Shown here: in pieces, positions 15,187 to 22,595 of the stretch
Layout: every line of letters starts with the position of its first letter
Position numbering within the stretch: the first letter of the stretch is position 1
NCBI GenBank assembly: GCA_000434435.1
Contig: FR895545.1
Span: 1 to 25,182 of the forward strand
Direction of reading: 5' to 3'
Source: Firmicutes bacterium CAG:475
GTDB lineage: Bacteria > Bacillota > Clostridia > Christensenellales > CAG-917
Length of the DNA: 25,182 nt
Position numbers and translations under genes: made by a program
Notes under the pieces: generated by a model
Told to the model about the DNA's origin: nothing
The model's input: the letters and a program-made list of their open reading frames with translations, nothing else
Database searches by the model: none

Positions 15187-16017
15187 TTATTCTGTCCTTT
15201 TTCGGGCAAGCAAAAACTCTCTGAGTCCTTTGTCCATAAGTTCTTTCGCGTCGTCGTAGCCCGTTTGCATATATGCGTGTATGCGCGAGCTTGAAAACGC
15301 CATAGCGGGCCCCAAATCCTCTTTGGGAGCTATGAAGAACAAATCGGGATTGCCCTCCACTTTGCGTTTGGGCTGTTTGCTTTCCACGTTCGTGCGGATT
15401 ACGAGCATCTTGTCGTAGCCGTTTTTCACAAGCAGATTTATGGGCATATTGTCGTAAACTCCGCCGTCAATATACTTCTTGTCGTCGATGATTTTGGGCG
15501 GAAAAATCGGGAAAGTCGCAGATGCGATGATGTAGTCCACAAGTTTTCCCTCGTCGATTTCGTCCATCATTTTTTCGACGGGTTGCATATCCGAGATGTT
15601 GAACGTGACGAGTCCGTAGTCCTTGCCCGACGCACGAATATCCTCCTCGTTTACGATAGTTTCAAAAAACTTTTGAGATTTCTCGTAGGAAGATTCCAAC
15701 ATTTTGAAAGTGCCAAGTTTCTTTTCAAGCATAACTCGCAAAATCGCGGGTTTCAAATCCAAGCCTTTGAGAGCGGCGGTTTCCTCGTCGCTCAAATCGA
15801 AAACGGTGTTGGTTTGTATCTCGTTCCACACGTCGAAAAGTTTAGAATATCCGCCCTCGAGATAAATTGCGCCGTTGATTGCGCCTATCGAAGTGCCCAC
15901 AACGCCGTCAAACTCCACCAACAGTTCCCTCACTGCCATAAGCGCGCCTATTTGATATGCGCCCTTCACGCCGCCGCCTTCGAGAACCAATCCCAACTTT
16001 TGCTTTTCTTTGCTCAT
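15187..16017 (-). CDS. Patatin-like phospholipase
   Basis: This 276-residue protein is a bacterial patatin-family serine lipid hydrolase (RssA/YjjU-like). The oxyanion loop is EGGGVKGAYQIGAL (13-26), the nucleophile elbow GTSIG (41-45) holds S43, and D184 in the DGGVYDN motif completes the Ser-Asp dyad. No signal peptide is seen, so it is cytoplasmic or membrane-peripheral. The lipid substrate is unknown. It is the first gene of the patatin-polA-coaE-SDR run, and a good -10/-35 pair lies upstream. AGGATA serves as ribosome site. Confidence 0.93.
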   Translation of the reverse strand: MSKEKQKLGLVLEGGGVKGAYQIGALMAVRELLVEFDGVVGTSIGAINGAIYLEGGYSKLFDVWNEIQTNTVFDLSDEETAALKGLDLKPAILRVMLEKKLGTFKMLESSYEKSQKFFETIVNEEDIRASGKDYGLVTFNISDMQPVEKMMDEIDEGKLVDYIIASATFPIFPPKIIDDKKYIDGGVYDNMPINLLVKNGYDKMLVIRTNVESKQPKRKVEGNPDLFFIAPKEDLGPAMAFSSSRIHAYMQTGYDDAKELMDKGLREFLLARKRTE

Positions 16018-16050
16018 TTGTATCCTTATATAGTTTTTATATTTTTATTA

Positions 16051-16080
16051 ATTGTATCACACGAATCCGCTTTTTGTAAA
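16051..16080 (-). promoter_or_regulatory. Predicted promoter of the patatin-polA-coaE-SDR operon
   Basis: On the minus strand TTTACA (16075-16080), 18-nt spacer and TACAAT (16051-16056). Transcription would start about 27 nt before the patatin ATG. Confidence 0.5.
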
Positions 16081-16116
16081 GACAAGAAAGTCGACGCGCA
16101 TTTACGGTGTTTTTAA

Positions 16117-16157
16117 TATTAAAAACAAAACGGCGGAATGCAATTGCAAACCGCCGT
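16117..16157 (-). terminator. Terminator of the GPH transporter gene
   Basis: On the minus strand ACGGCGG (from 16157-16151) pairs with CCGCCGT (16136-16130) around a 14-nt loop that is itself near-palindromic, followed by a T-rich tract (16129-16117). Confidence 0.8.
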
Positions 16158-16173
16158 CCTCGTATAGTTTTTG

Positions 16174-17880
16174 TCAATCGACGTTGTCCTCGATTTGTTC
16201 CGAATTGTCGCTTGCCGCGGCAATCTCGTCCAAAACCTCTTTTTCCTCTTCGCTTTCGACGTCGCCATTTGCGATTTCGTCTTCGACTAAGGCAAGTTCC
16301 GCTTGCTCGTCGGAGATTTCGTCCGAAATTTCTTCTTCTTTACGAGCGTTGATTTCGGCAAGCATTTGAGTCATTTTCGTCTCGTTGAGGAAGTATTTTT
16401 TCTTGTAGATGAGCATTGCCGCAATCATAAATACGATAGGAATAATGCACGTGCATACAAGCAGGATTTTTATGCTATTCTGCCCGTTTGCCTGCACGTC
16501 GGCGATGACCATCTCTCTCGTTTCGGTGCTGAGATTTCTGTCGATTGCGGTGAGTCGGTTGGTGTAAGTGAGAACGCCTGCTATGATGTAGACGAGCGAC
16601 ACCAACCCTTGCATAAGCGCAGAGCCCATTTTTGCAGTAAACGGACGAAGTGCGAAAATCAAACCCTCGTCGCGCTTGCCCGTCCTATACTCGTTGTATT
16701 CGACGGTGTTTGCCATGTTGATAACCATAATCATATAGAATCCGCTGCCCCAACCTGCAATCGTATAGGCGAAAAACGTCATCAAAAAGCGCAGAGTTAT
16801 CGTCATACCAAGCACTTCAAACAGTACGATTTTTGGCACCGTAAGCCCAAGAATCATCATCAGAGCATAGCCGATTATGATGGCAAAACCGCAAGAATAC
16901 AGCAGTTTGTCACGCCCGTATTTTTTGGAAAGAGCAGGATAGAACAGCGTAAAGATCACCGACACCGCTGCAAAGCCCAAACCGAACACCATCCATAGCG
17001 TGCCGTTGTAGGCGTTGTCGAAGTAAACATACATCATGCCGAGTCCGCCGCCGACAACGTTTGTACCGATGTTAAACAGGAGCATTACCAGCGCGCTCCA
17101 CAAAAGCTGATCGTTTTTGAAAAGCACGCGGAACATGTCTTTGAGTTTCATCGGCGGAGTTTTCATCAAATTTTTTGGCAACGGCTTTTCTTTGACGCCG
17201 AGTATGGTGAAAAGTTGGAATCCGCACATCAGCACCACCGCCACGACGGACATTATCCCGAAAGCCGCCGTCGAGCTGCCCCCTATCGGATTGTCGCCCA
17301 TTGCGAATGTGGGAATGATGAGTCCCGCAAGTCCTCCGCCTATGCTCACCGAGATTTGCGTGACGGTCATGAGTTTGTCTCTGTCATGCGCATTGGACGT
17401 GAGCGTGGGCATCATGCCCCAATAGGATATGTCGTTCATGGTGAACGTAATCGAGAAAAGGAAGTACATTGCGGCAAGCAAGCCTATAAACGCCCAGCCC
17501 TGCGCAGGTACGTTGAACAGCACGAGTATAACAACGCCCGTCGTAAGACATCCTATGAGCTGCCACGGCTTGTACTTACCCCACTTTGTGCGCGTATTCT
17601 CGACTATGCCTCCCATGATCGGATCGTTGAACGCGTCAAAGATTCTTGCAAGCACGATGATGATTGTGATTGCTGAAAACTGCGCTGTGTTGAGGCTCTT
17701 CGTAAACACGCAAAACGACAAGAGATATCCGTTGAACAGATTGTACAAAAAATCTCTGCCCAGCGTGCCGAACGCGTACATAAACAGGTTGCGATTGGAC
17801 AGTTTATCTTCGCTTAAAAGATTGCCGTCCTTTTTTGCCGAATCAGTGATTTCGACTGCGTTTATATCATTTTTCTGCAT
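16174..17880 (-). CDS. GPH-family sugar:cation symporter (MFS)
   Basis: This 568-residue protein has about 12 membrane helices and the glycoside-pentoside-hexuronide signature near its second helix: RIFDAFNDPIMGGIVENTRTKWGKYKPW. The family imports sugars or glycosides with H+ or Na+. After the last helix it carries an unusual hydrophilic, very acidic tail of about 65 residues, rich in Glu, Asp and Ser. In some relatives a IIA-like regulatory domain sits here, but this tail does not resemble one. No glycosidase neighbours it, so the sugar cannot be inferred. The ATG at 17880 with GGGG upstream is chosen; the open frame extends to 17961, but that stretch crosses the promoter. It is a single-gene transcript. 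Confidence 0.9.
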   Translation of the reverse strand: MQKNDINAVEITDSAKKDGNLLSEDKLSNRNLFMYAFGTLGRDFLYNLFNGYLLSFCVFTKSLNTAQFSAITIIIVLARIFDAFNDPIMGGIVENTRTKWGKYKPWQLIGCLTTGVVILVLFNVPAQGWAFIGLLAAMYFLFSITFTMNDISYWGMMPTLTSNAHDRDKLMTVTQISVSIGGGLAGLIIPTFAMGDNPIGGSSTAAFGIMSVVAVVLMCGFQLFTILGVKEKPLPKNLMKTPPMKLKDMFRVLFKNDQLLWSALVMLLFNIGTNVVGGGLGMMYVYFDNAYNGTLWMVFGLGFAAVSVIFTLFYPALSKKYGRDKLLYSCGFAIIIGYALMMILGLTVPKIVLFEVLGMTITLRFLMTFFAYTIAGWGSGFYMIMVINMANTVEYNEYRTGKRDEGLIFALRPFTAKMGSALMQGLVSLVYIIAGVLTYTNRLTAIDRNLSTETREMVIADVQANGQNSIKILLVCTCIIPIVFMIAAMLIYKKKYFLNETKMTQMLAEINARKEEEISDEISDEQAELALVEDEIANGDVESEEEKEVLDEIAAASDNSEQIEDNVD

Positions 17881-17908
17881 AATGTTCCCCTTTATGCTTG
17901 ATATGTAG

Positions 17909-17937
17909 ATTATAGCAAACCGCAATGTAAAATTCAA
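17909..17937 (-). promoter_or_regulatory. Predicted promoter of the GPH transporter gene
   Basis: On the minus strand TTGAAT (17932-17937), 17-nt spacer and perfect TATAAT (17909-17914). The leader is short, about 22 nt. Confidence 0.65.
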
Positions 17938-17975
17938 TATCAAATAAAAAATAATCTGCATAGCATATCAAATAA
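17937..17975. repeat. Direct repeat upstream of the GPH promoter
   Basis: ATATCAAATAA occurs at 17937-17947 and 17965-17975, 28 bp apart, with an inverted TTGATAT near 17898-17904 downstream of the promoter. This could be a regulator-binding array. The remaining gap to 18134 shows nothing else clear. Confidence 0.4.
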
Positions 17976-18134
17976 TCGACAATCGTTCAACAACCATTGC
18001 ACATGGAAATATTTGTCCCGTAAATCATAGAATTTCAGTCGTTTTTTTTCAATCGTTATTTACATTTTTGAATCAATGTGTTAATATACTTAACGTAGGA
18101 TAACTCCTAAAAAAACTATATGTGAGGAATTAAT

Positions 18135-18359
18135 ATGGCAAAACGTAAAAGCGATTATTTCGGACTCGGTTATATCGTAAGTCTTATTCTTGCAATCATC
18201 CCCGTCACCTCTTGGATTCTCGGCGCAATCACAAGATTCTCCGAAGGCAAAATCGTTGCGGGACTTCTCCGCTTGGTGTTCGGCTTCAACATCGTATGGC
18301 TCGTAGACCTCGTTTTGATGATCGTCAAAAAATCTATTTGGCGTCTTCTCAACTGCTGA
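18135..18359 (+). CDS. Small two-helix membrane protein
   Basis: This 74-residue protein has a basic N-terminus (MAKRKSDY), a hydrophobic segment at about 10-32, a short polar turn, and a second one at about 44-64, then a basic end. I do not recognise a specific family; superficially it resembles small Pmp3/TM2-like membrane proteins. The start is well supported by GAGGAATTAAT upstream. The next small gene starts one base after its TGA stop, so the two are probably translated together. The pair ends at a clear terminator. Confidence 0.75.
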   Translation: MAKRKSDYFGLGYIVSLILAIIPVTSWILGAITRFSEGKIVAGLLRLVFGFNIVWLVDLVLMIVKKSIWRLLNC

Positions 18360-18360
18360 T

Positions 18361-18516
18361 ATGAAGATTGAATTTGAAAACAAGATTTACACGGATAAAA
18401 AGCAAGCTCTCACCGAGTTTGCTTTTTGTCATTATCCCCTTACGCTGACAATAGACGGAAATCACATGACTTTCGATTGGTTCAGCGATTTGGAAAAGTA
18501 CGTTTTGTCGCACTAA
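18361..18516 (+). CDS. Hypothetical 51-residue protein
   Basis: The ORF starts one base after the preceding stop (TGATATG) and encodes 51 residues beginning MKIEFENKIYTDKKQ and ending DLEKYVLSH. It is polar, with no membrane segment, and mixed strand/helix character. I do not recognise it. Support comes from its tight coupling with the upstream gene and from a strong terminator 20 bp after its stop, both on the same strand. Confidence 0.6.
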   Translation: MKIEFENKIYTDKKQALTEFAFCHYPLTLTIDGNHMTFDWFSDLEKYVLSH

Positions 18517-18536
18517 ACGTACTTTAAATTGTCAAG

Positions 18537-18568
18537 ACGCTCCGATAAACTTGTCGGAGCGTTTTTTT
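18537..18568 (+). terminator. Rho-independent terminator
   Basis: ACGCTCCGA (18537-18545), 8-nt loop, TCGGAGCGT (18554-18562), then a run of T. It ends the two-gene small-protein transcript. Confidence 0.92.
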
Positions 18569-18629
18569 GTCCAGTTTTATAGTATGCGGTTAAGAATTGT
18601 ATTTCTAGACAAAAGTATCTAAATATAAC

Positions 18630-18764
18630 TTAATTGCAATATCCCCCTTCCTCACGTGTTTGGACTTCGGCGTTTGCAAAGCAATCCGCCTCGTTCGCTT
18701 TGGCTACAACACATTCACTGGATGTGTTGCTTAACGCGTCGCGCCCATATTGCTCAAAATTACG
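18630..18764 (-). pseudogene. Open frame without start codon
   Basis: A 44-codon frame with no ATG ends at 18630 and reads in part FEQYGRDALSNTSSE and later EVQTREEGGYCN. Its upstream end overlaps the end of the small ORF at 18760-18891 in another frame, so the two could be pieces of one frameshifted gene. It has no ribosome site. It contains the hairpin CAACACAT-N7-ATGTGTTG (about 18708-18730), so it may be non-coding instead. Confidence 0.25.
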
Positions 18765-18891
18765 TCATTTCTCTACAAAACCATACATCGTTCGCAAGAG
18801 GGGGAGCGTTAGTAACGTAAATCGTACCTTTCTCTTTCTCCGCTTTGTATTTCTGCCACTCTTCGTATTCCTTATTTGTGATTTGCTTCAT
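18760..18891 (-). CDS. Small ORF, 43 residues
   Basis: It starts MKQITNKEYEEWQKYKAEK and continues GTIYVTNAPPLANDV, ending CREMT. The N-terminal half is helical and charged. GAGGTG lies at good distance before the ATG, which argues for translation. I do not recognise it. It may be a small independent protein or the 5' part of a decayed gene. The rest of 18569-18926 holds only a 17-19 nt AT-rich stretch and the hairpin noted above. Confidence 0.4.
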   Translation of the reverse strand: MKQITNKEYEEWQKYKAEKEKGTIYVTNAPPLANDVWFCREMT

Positions 18892-18926
18892 GTATAGGCA
18901 CCTCGTCAATCCGGAATTTGTTGGAA

Positions 18927-19598
18927 TCAGCTATGCGCATCATTTATCGTTTTCCTACGCTTAATCCAATTCATCATAGCGGAGAAGGACAACGCAAGCA
19001 CCGCAAGCATGATCGCGGCGCTCGTGATTGCAGACAAAGTCAGCATTTCCGAACTTTCGTTTTTCATATTTACCATGATAAGCGTGTTTTGCAACGTGAG
19101 AACGGACACGAGCGCGTCTATGAAGCCGATCGTCAAAAGCAGGCGAACGAGTCTGTCCGACGATCTTTTTCTCCTCTTGAGATTAACCGACGCCATGATA
19201 ACTTTACACGTCGTATACGCTGCCGTCGCGATTGCGGGGATCAACGTCATATCGACGGGCTTTTTCTGAACGACCATCAGGGACACGGGGACGACGAGGC
19301 AAAGATTCAGAAGCAAAAGCAACACCGCCGACGCGACATAAACTTTTGTTTGCGCGCGTTTGGACTGTGCTCTTTGGTCTGCGTTCTTTCTTGCTGTGAT
19401 GATCATTGTACGAAGACCGACAAGTACCAAGTAATAGACACAGACCGAACCGTGCCACAATGAAGCGTGATAAACGCCGAGAAATCCGTTATAGAGAGCA
19501 AAGAGCGCCGTCACGAAAAGGGAAACGAGCGCGGCGGTGACGGTTTTGAAATCATAATCGGTCTTCCACCGATCAAAAAACTGCTTAACCCGACTCAT
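18927..19598 (-). CDS. Six-helix membrane protein of unknown function
   Basis: This 223-residue protein has about six hydrophobic segments (around 17-40, 45-66, 85-110, 116-136, 150-172 and 182-208) separated by short basic loops such as KRAQTK and NLKRRKRSSDR. I do not recognise a family motif and no catalytic residues stand out. It overlaps the TetR gene by four bases (ATGA), so it is translated with it and is the likely target or partner of that regulator. It is the last gene of a three-gene cassette. No terminator hairpin was found after it. Confidence 0.75.
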   Translation of the reverse strand: MSRVKQFFDRWKTDYDFKTVTAALVSLFVTALFALYNGFLGVYHASLWHGSVCVYYLVLVGLRTMIITARKNADQRAQSKRAQTKVYVASAVLLLLLNLCLVVPVSLMVVQKKPVDMTLIPAIATAAYTTCKVIMASVNLKRRKRSSDRLVRLLLTIGFIDALVSVLTLQNTLIMVNMKNESSEMLTLSAITSAAIMLAVLALSFSAMMNWIKRRKTINDAHS

Positions 19599-20167
19599 TG
19601 TTCATCCCGTCCGTATGCCATAGTGTGCTTCATGATGAGATCGATGATCATATCTATATCGTCCCGGCAGTTATCTTCAAGCCATTTCCCGATGATCGCC
19701 ACCGTGCCCTGCGTATAGAACGCGAACACGTATTTCTTATCTTTTTCACTTACGCCAAAATGCGTCAGCGCAGGAGAGAAGATCGACTGATAAAAGCTTT
19801 CAAATGTCTTTTGAGAATCGAAAAGATGGTCTTTTTGATGGATAACCTTATATGCCCGTCGGTTCTCCTTGATAAAATTGAGATAAGGCCGCAGGTACTT
19901 TTCGCTCGTCAGTACCACTTTGCTCGGATCATCAGTCGGAACGGATGAAAGTGATGCTTTGAAGCAGTCATTGATCATACCGACGGTTTCCTCCAAAAGA
20001 TCGTTCATCGTCTCATAATGAAGATAGAATGTCGAGCGGTTTACTCCAGCTTTCTGACAGATTTCCTTTACCGTGATCGTGTCATATTCCTTTTGTTCCA
20101 GCAAAAGCAGGAAAGCCTCGTCCATAAGCGAGGCTGTGTATTGATATTTGCTTTCCTGCTTGTTCAT
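19595..20167 (-). CDS. TetR/AcrR-family transcriptional regulator
   Basis: This 190-residue protein has a DNA-binding domain at about residues 7-55, with ASLMDEAFLLLLEQKEYDTITVKEICQKAGVNRSTFYLHYETMNDLL showing the typical TetR helix-turn-helix. The C-terminal helical domain resembles the DhaS/TetR_C-type group, with FYTQGTVAIIGKWLEDN near the end. The ATG at 20167 is chosen because the GTG at 20173 overlaps the GGAG ribosome site. It is flanked by two membrane-protein genes in one operon. It probably represses the operon through the palindrome at the promoter (20553-20570), an inference. Confidence 0.9.
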   Translation of the reverse strand: MNKQESKYQYTASLMDEAFLLLLEQKEYDTITVKEICQKAGVNRSTFYLHYETMNDLLEETVGMINDCFKASLSSVPTDDPSKVVLTSEKYLRPYLNFIKENRRAYKVIHQKDHLFDSQKTFESFYQSIFSPALTHFGVSEKDKKYVFAFYTQGTVAIIGKWLEDNCRDDIDMIIDLIMKHTMAYGRDEQ

Positions 20168-20177
20168 AAACACTCCT

Positions 20178-20531
20178 TTATTCCGCCGCTATCTGATTTG
20201 CAAGGGCGATGATATCTGCAGAATACTTTTTCTTTGATTTTTCAAGAATCTTTTTGTAGATCGGGTAATTGACCGAAATGCCGACAACCCCGATCACACC
20301 GACGACAACGCCCAGCGCCGTAAAGAGCGTGCTTCCGTCACCGATTACCTTCATTGACAGGCACATTCCGACACCGAGTAGAAGTGTCATGACAACGCCG
20401 AACGTGTAGGCGAAGATGTTTGCAGGGAGTTTTACGCGGTTGTCGAGCTTTTTCAGTGCGACGACCTTTCTCGTCTCTTTTGGAGCGTACTCGCTCGCGA
20501 TCTTTTCCGCATAGGTTTTGTCTGTGTTCAT
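20178..20531 (-). CDS. Small membrane protein, 117 residues
   Basis: The N-terminus is soluble and charged (about 1-35, with ASEYAPKETRKVVALKKLD), followed by two membrane segments at about 38-60 and 68-90 and a basic C-terminal helix KKILEKSKKKYSADIIALANQIAAE. The family is widespread in Bacillota. I recall homologues labelled 'dihydropteridine reductase' in databases; nothing here supports an enzyme, so that label is probably wrong. A strong AGGAGG site and an extended -10 promoter lie upstream. It is the first gene of the cassette with TetR and the six-helix protein. Confidence 0.78.
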   Translation of the reverse strand: MNTDKTYAEKIASEYAPKETRKVVALKKLDNRVKLPANIFAYTFGVVMTLLLGVGMCLSMKVIGDGSTLFTALGVVVGVIGVVGISVNYPIYKKILEKSKKKYSADIIALANQIAAE

Positions 20532-20552
20532 TTTAGAAACCTCCTTTGTTTT

Positions 20553-20570
20553 GTGACATCATTATATCAC
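20553..20570. promoter_or_regulatory. Candidate TetR operator over the -10 element
   Basis: GTGA-N10-TCAC with 14 of 18 positions symmetric, lying directly on the -10 element of the cassette promoter. That is a typical place for TetR-family autorepression. Confidence 0.45.
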
Positions 20571-20589
20571 CCGAAGAATCCGGAATGAA
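20561..20589 (-). promoter_or_regulatory. Predicted promoter of the TetR cassette
   Basis: On the minus strand an extended -10 TGaTATAAT (20569-20561) with a weak -35 TTCATT (20584-20589). A second inverted repeat, CGACAC (20590-20595)/GTGTCG (20608-20613), lies just upstream. Confidence 0.55.
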
Positions 20590-20691
20590 CGACACGAAAA
20601 GCTGAAAGTGTCGATTTGAAAGGAATTGTTAAATCTCGATTTCTCGCCGTCTTGCGGCTCGCGTTCAGGCTCGCAAAAAGCAATTTGTGTA

Positions 20692-20820
20692 CTAAAATTG
20701 CGTGATTGAGATGAATAACAAGGAAACGCCCTTTTGCAAACCCGCCTAACGTACTAATCGTACGTGACGGGTGCGCAAAAGGGCGTTGACACAGTTAGTC
20801 GCTCAATCACACAATTTTAG
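20692..20820 (+). repeat. Structured palindromic repeat, copy C
   Basis: The outer 19-bp arms CTAAAATTGCGTGATTGAG (20692-20710) and CTCAATCACACAATTTTAG (20802-20820) pair with one mismatch. The inner 13-bp arms (20725-20737 and 20775-20787) pair perfectly, followed by ACCCG/CGGGT and a terminal ACGTAC/GTACGT hairpin. Loop strands ATGAATAACAAGGAA (20711-20725) and TGACACAGTTAGTCG (20787-20801) match copy B at 13 of 15 positions each. The hydA stop codon lies within the right arm. On the minus strand the inner hairpin may also help end hydrogenase transcription. The rest of 20614-20691 shows nothing. Confidence 0.75.
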
Positions 20821-22583
20821 CTGGGGAAACGCGTGCGAGCAGCATACGACGTATGCAACAACTCGTGCGCCAAATGGCTGTTCGGTTCGCCCAAAAACTC
20901 GTCGTAGAGTTTCTGGACTTGTTCGTTCTTGTGAGATACGCGGATCTCTTTGCTTTCGTCCTCTTGATAAAGAGCTGCGGCGCGTTTGTCGCGGAAAGTG
21001 TCGAGAATGTCGTCGTCATCGTTGGGAAGGAAGCAGGGCTTGACAAAAGGTTGTCCGCCGCCTGCAACGCAACCGCCGGGGCATCCCATGATTTCGATGA
21101 AGTGATAGGGGCTTGTGCCTTCTCTGATTTGGTCGAGAAGCACTTTTGCATTCTTCATGCCGGACGCGACCGCAACTTTGACATCCATACCGCCGAGGTT
21201 GTAGGTTGCCTCTTTGATGCCTTGCATGCCACGCACTTCTTGCAATTCAACATGTGCGAGTTCCTTGCCGGTGAGTGCAAACGCCGCCGTACGAAGAGCC
21301 GCTTCCATAACGCCGCCCGTTGCGCCGAAGATGACGCCTGCGCCGGTGTATTCGCCAACGATGTCGTTGTCAAATTGCTCATCGGGAAGTTTTGCAAAGC
21401 GGATACCTGCGCGCTTGATGAGCTTGGCAAGTTCTCTTGTCGTAAGAACGGCGTCAACGTCTTTGAGTCCGTTGACGGCAAGTTCTTTTCTGTCCTTTTC
21501 AAACTTCTTTGCGGTGCAAGGCATGACGGACACGACAAACATATCTTCGGGCTTGATGCCGTTGCGCTCCGCATAGTAGGATTTGAGGATTGCGCCGAAC
21601 ATTTCGTGAGGAGATTTGCAAGAGGAAAGGTGATCGAGTTGATCGCCATAGTAATACTCCGCATAGTTTATCCAGCCGGGAGAACAGGACGTAATCATGG
21701 GAAGCACGCCGCCGTTTTTGACGCGATCGAGAAGTTCGTTTGCCTCCTCCATAATCGTAAGGTCTGCGCCGAAATTGGTGTCAAACACTTTCTTGAATCC
21801 GAGTCTGCGCAAAGCCGCAACCATTTTTCCGGTTACGAGAGTGCCGATCGGCATATCGAATTCTTCACCGAGTGCGGCTCGCACTGCGGGAGCGGTTTGA
21901 ACGACGACGTATTTGCCTTGTCTGAATGCCTCGTCAACCTTGTCTATTTCGCTCACTTCCATGAGTGCGCCGGTGGGGCAAACGCTTACGCATTGACCGC
22001 AAAGGATGCACGGAACGTCGGCAAAACTTCTGTTTTGAGCGGGAGCGACGATGGTTTTGAAACCTCTCTTCTCGAAGCCGAGAACGGAAAGTCCGTGCGC
22101 GCTCTTGCATCTTTCGATACATCTGCCGCAAAGAACGCATTTGGACGTATCTCTCTTGATGGACGGAGTGACTTCGTCAATGGTTACGGGAGTTTGTTCG
22201 CCCTCGTAAAGACCTTCCCTTGCGCCCGTAATTTGAGCGACGTGCAAAAGTTCGCACTTGCCGTTTTTGTCACATTCTTGGCAGTTTCTGTTGTGGTTTG
22301 AAAGCAAAAGTTCAACCGAGTTTCTTCTTGCTTGCACCGCTTTTGGAGAAGAGATGGTGACTTCCATACCCTCCGCAACGGGATACACGCAGGACGCGAC
22401 GAGTCCTCTTGCGCCGGTTGCCTCGACAAGGCAGACGCGGCAAGAACCTCTTGAACATTCGCCGTGATTATATGCGCAAAGAGAGGGAATTTCGTATCCG
22501 CAAGCCTTTGCCGCTTCGAGTATCGTCATGCCTTGTTCGACTTGATAAGGCACGCCTTCGATTTTAATATTGATTTTTGCCAT
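20817..22583 (-). CDS. hydA: [FeFe]-hydrogenase catalytic subunit HydA/HndD
   Basis: This is the 588-residue catalytic subunit of a trimeric NAD-linked [FeFe]-hydrogenase. The N-terminal [2Fe-2S] domain has C36, C48, C51 and C65. The His-Cys [4Fe-4S] site is H97...C101, C104, C110. Two [4Fe-4S] sites follow: CVLCGRCIERC (149-159) and CILCGQCVSVCP (192-203). The H-cluster domain carries all three signatures: TSCSPGW (298-304, C300), MPCTAKKFE (354-362, C356), and MGCPGGCVAGGG (499-510). Active-site cysteines are therefore present. It lies 12 bp after hydB with an AGGAGAGAGG site. The stop codon falls in repeat copy C. The function is H2 production or uptake coupled to NADH and ferredoxin. Maturases HydE, HydF and HydG are not in the window. 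Confidence 0.95.
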   Translation of the reverse strand: MAKINIKIEGVPYQVEQGMTILEAAKACGYEIPSLCAYNHGECSRGSCRVCLVEATGARGLVASCVYPVAEGMEVTISSPKAVQARRNSVELLLSNHNRNCQECDKNGKCELLHVAQITGAREGLYEGEQTPVTIDEVTPSIKRDTSKCVLCGRCIERCKSAHGLSVLGFEKRGFKTIVAPAQNRSFADVPCILCGQCVSVCPTGALMEVSEIDKVDEAFRQGKYVVVQTAPAVRAALGEEFDMPIGTLVTGKMVAALRRLGFKKVFDTNFGADLTIMEEANELLDRVKNGGVLPMITSCSPGWINYAEYYYGDQLDHLSSCKSPHEMFGAILKSYYAERNGIKPEDMFVVSVMPCTAKKFEKDRKELAVNGLKDVDAVLTTRELAKLIKRAGIRFAKLPDEQFDNDIVGEYTGAGVIFGATGGVMEAALRTAAFALTGKELAHVELQEVRGMQGIKEATYNLGGMDVKVAVASGMKNAKVLLDQIREGTSPYHFIEIMGCPGGCVAGGGQPFVKPCFLPNDDDDILDTFRDKRAAALYQEDESKEIRVSHKNEQVQKLYDEFLGEPNSHLAHELLHTSYAARTRFPS

Positions 22584-22595
22584 AGTCCTCTCTCC

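Noticed and set aside
20853..22301. 482-codon plus-strand open frame
   Set aside because: It is antisense to the hydrogenase gene hydA with complete H-cluster motifs.
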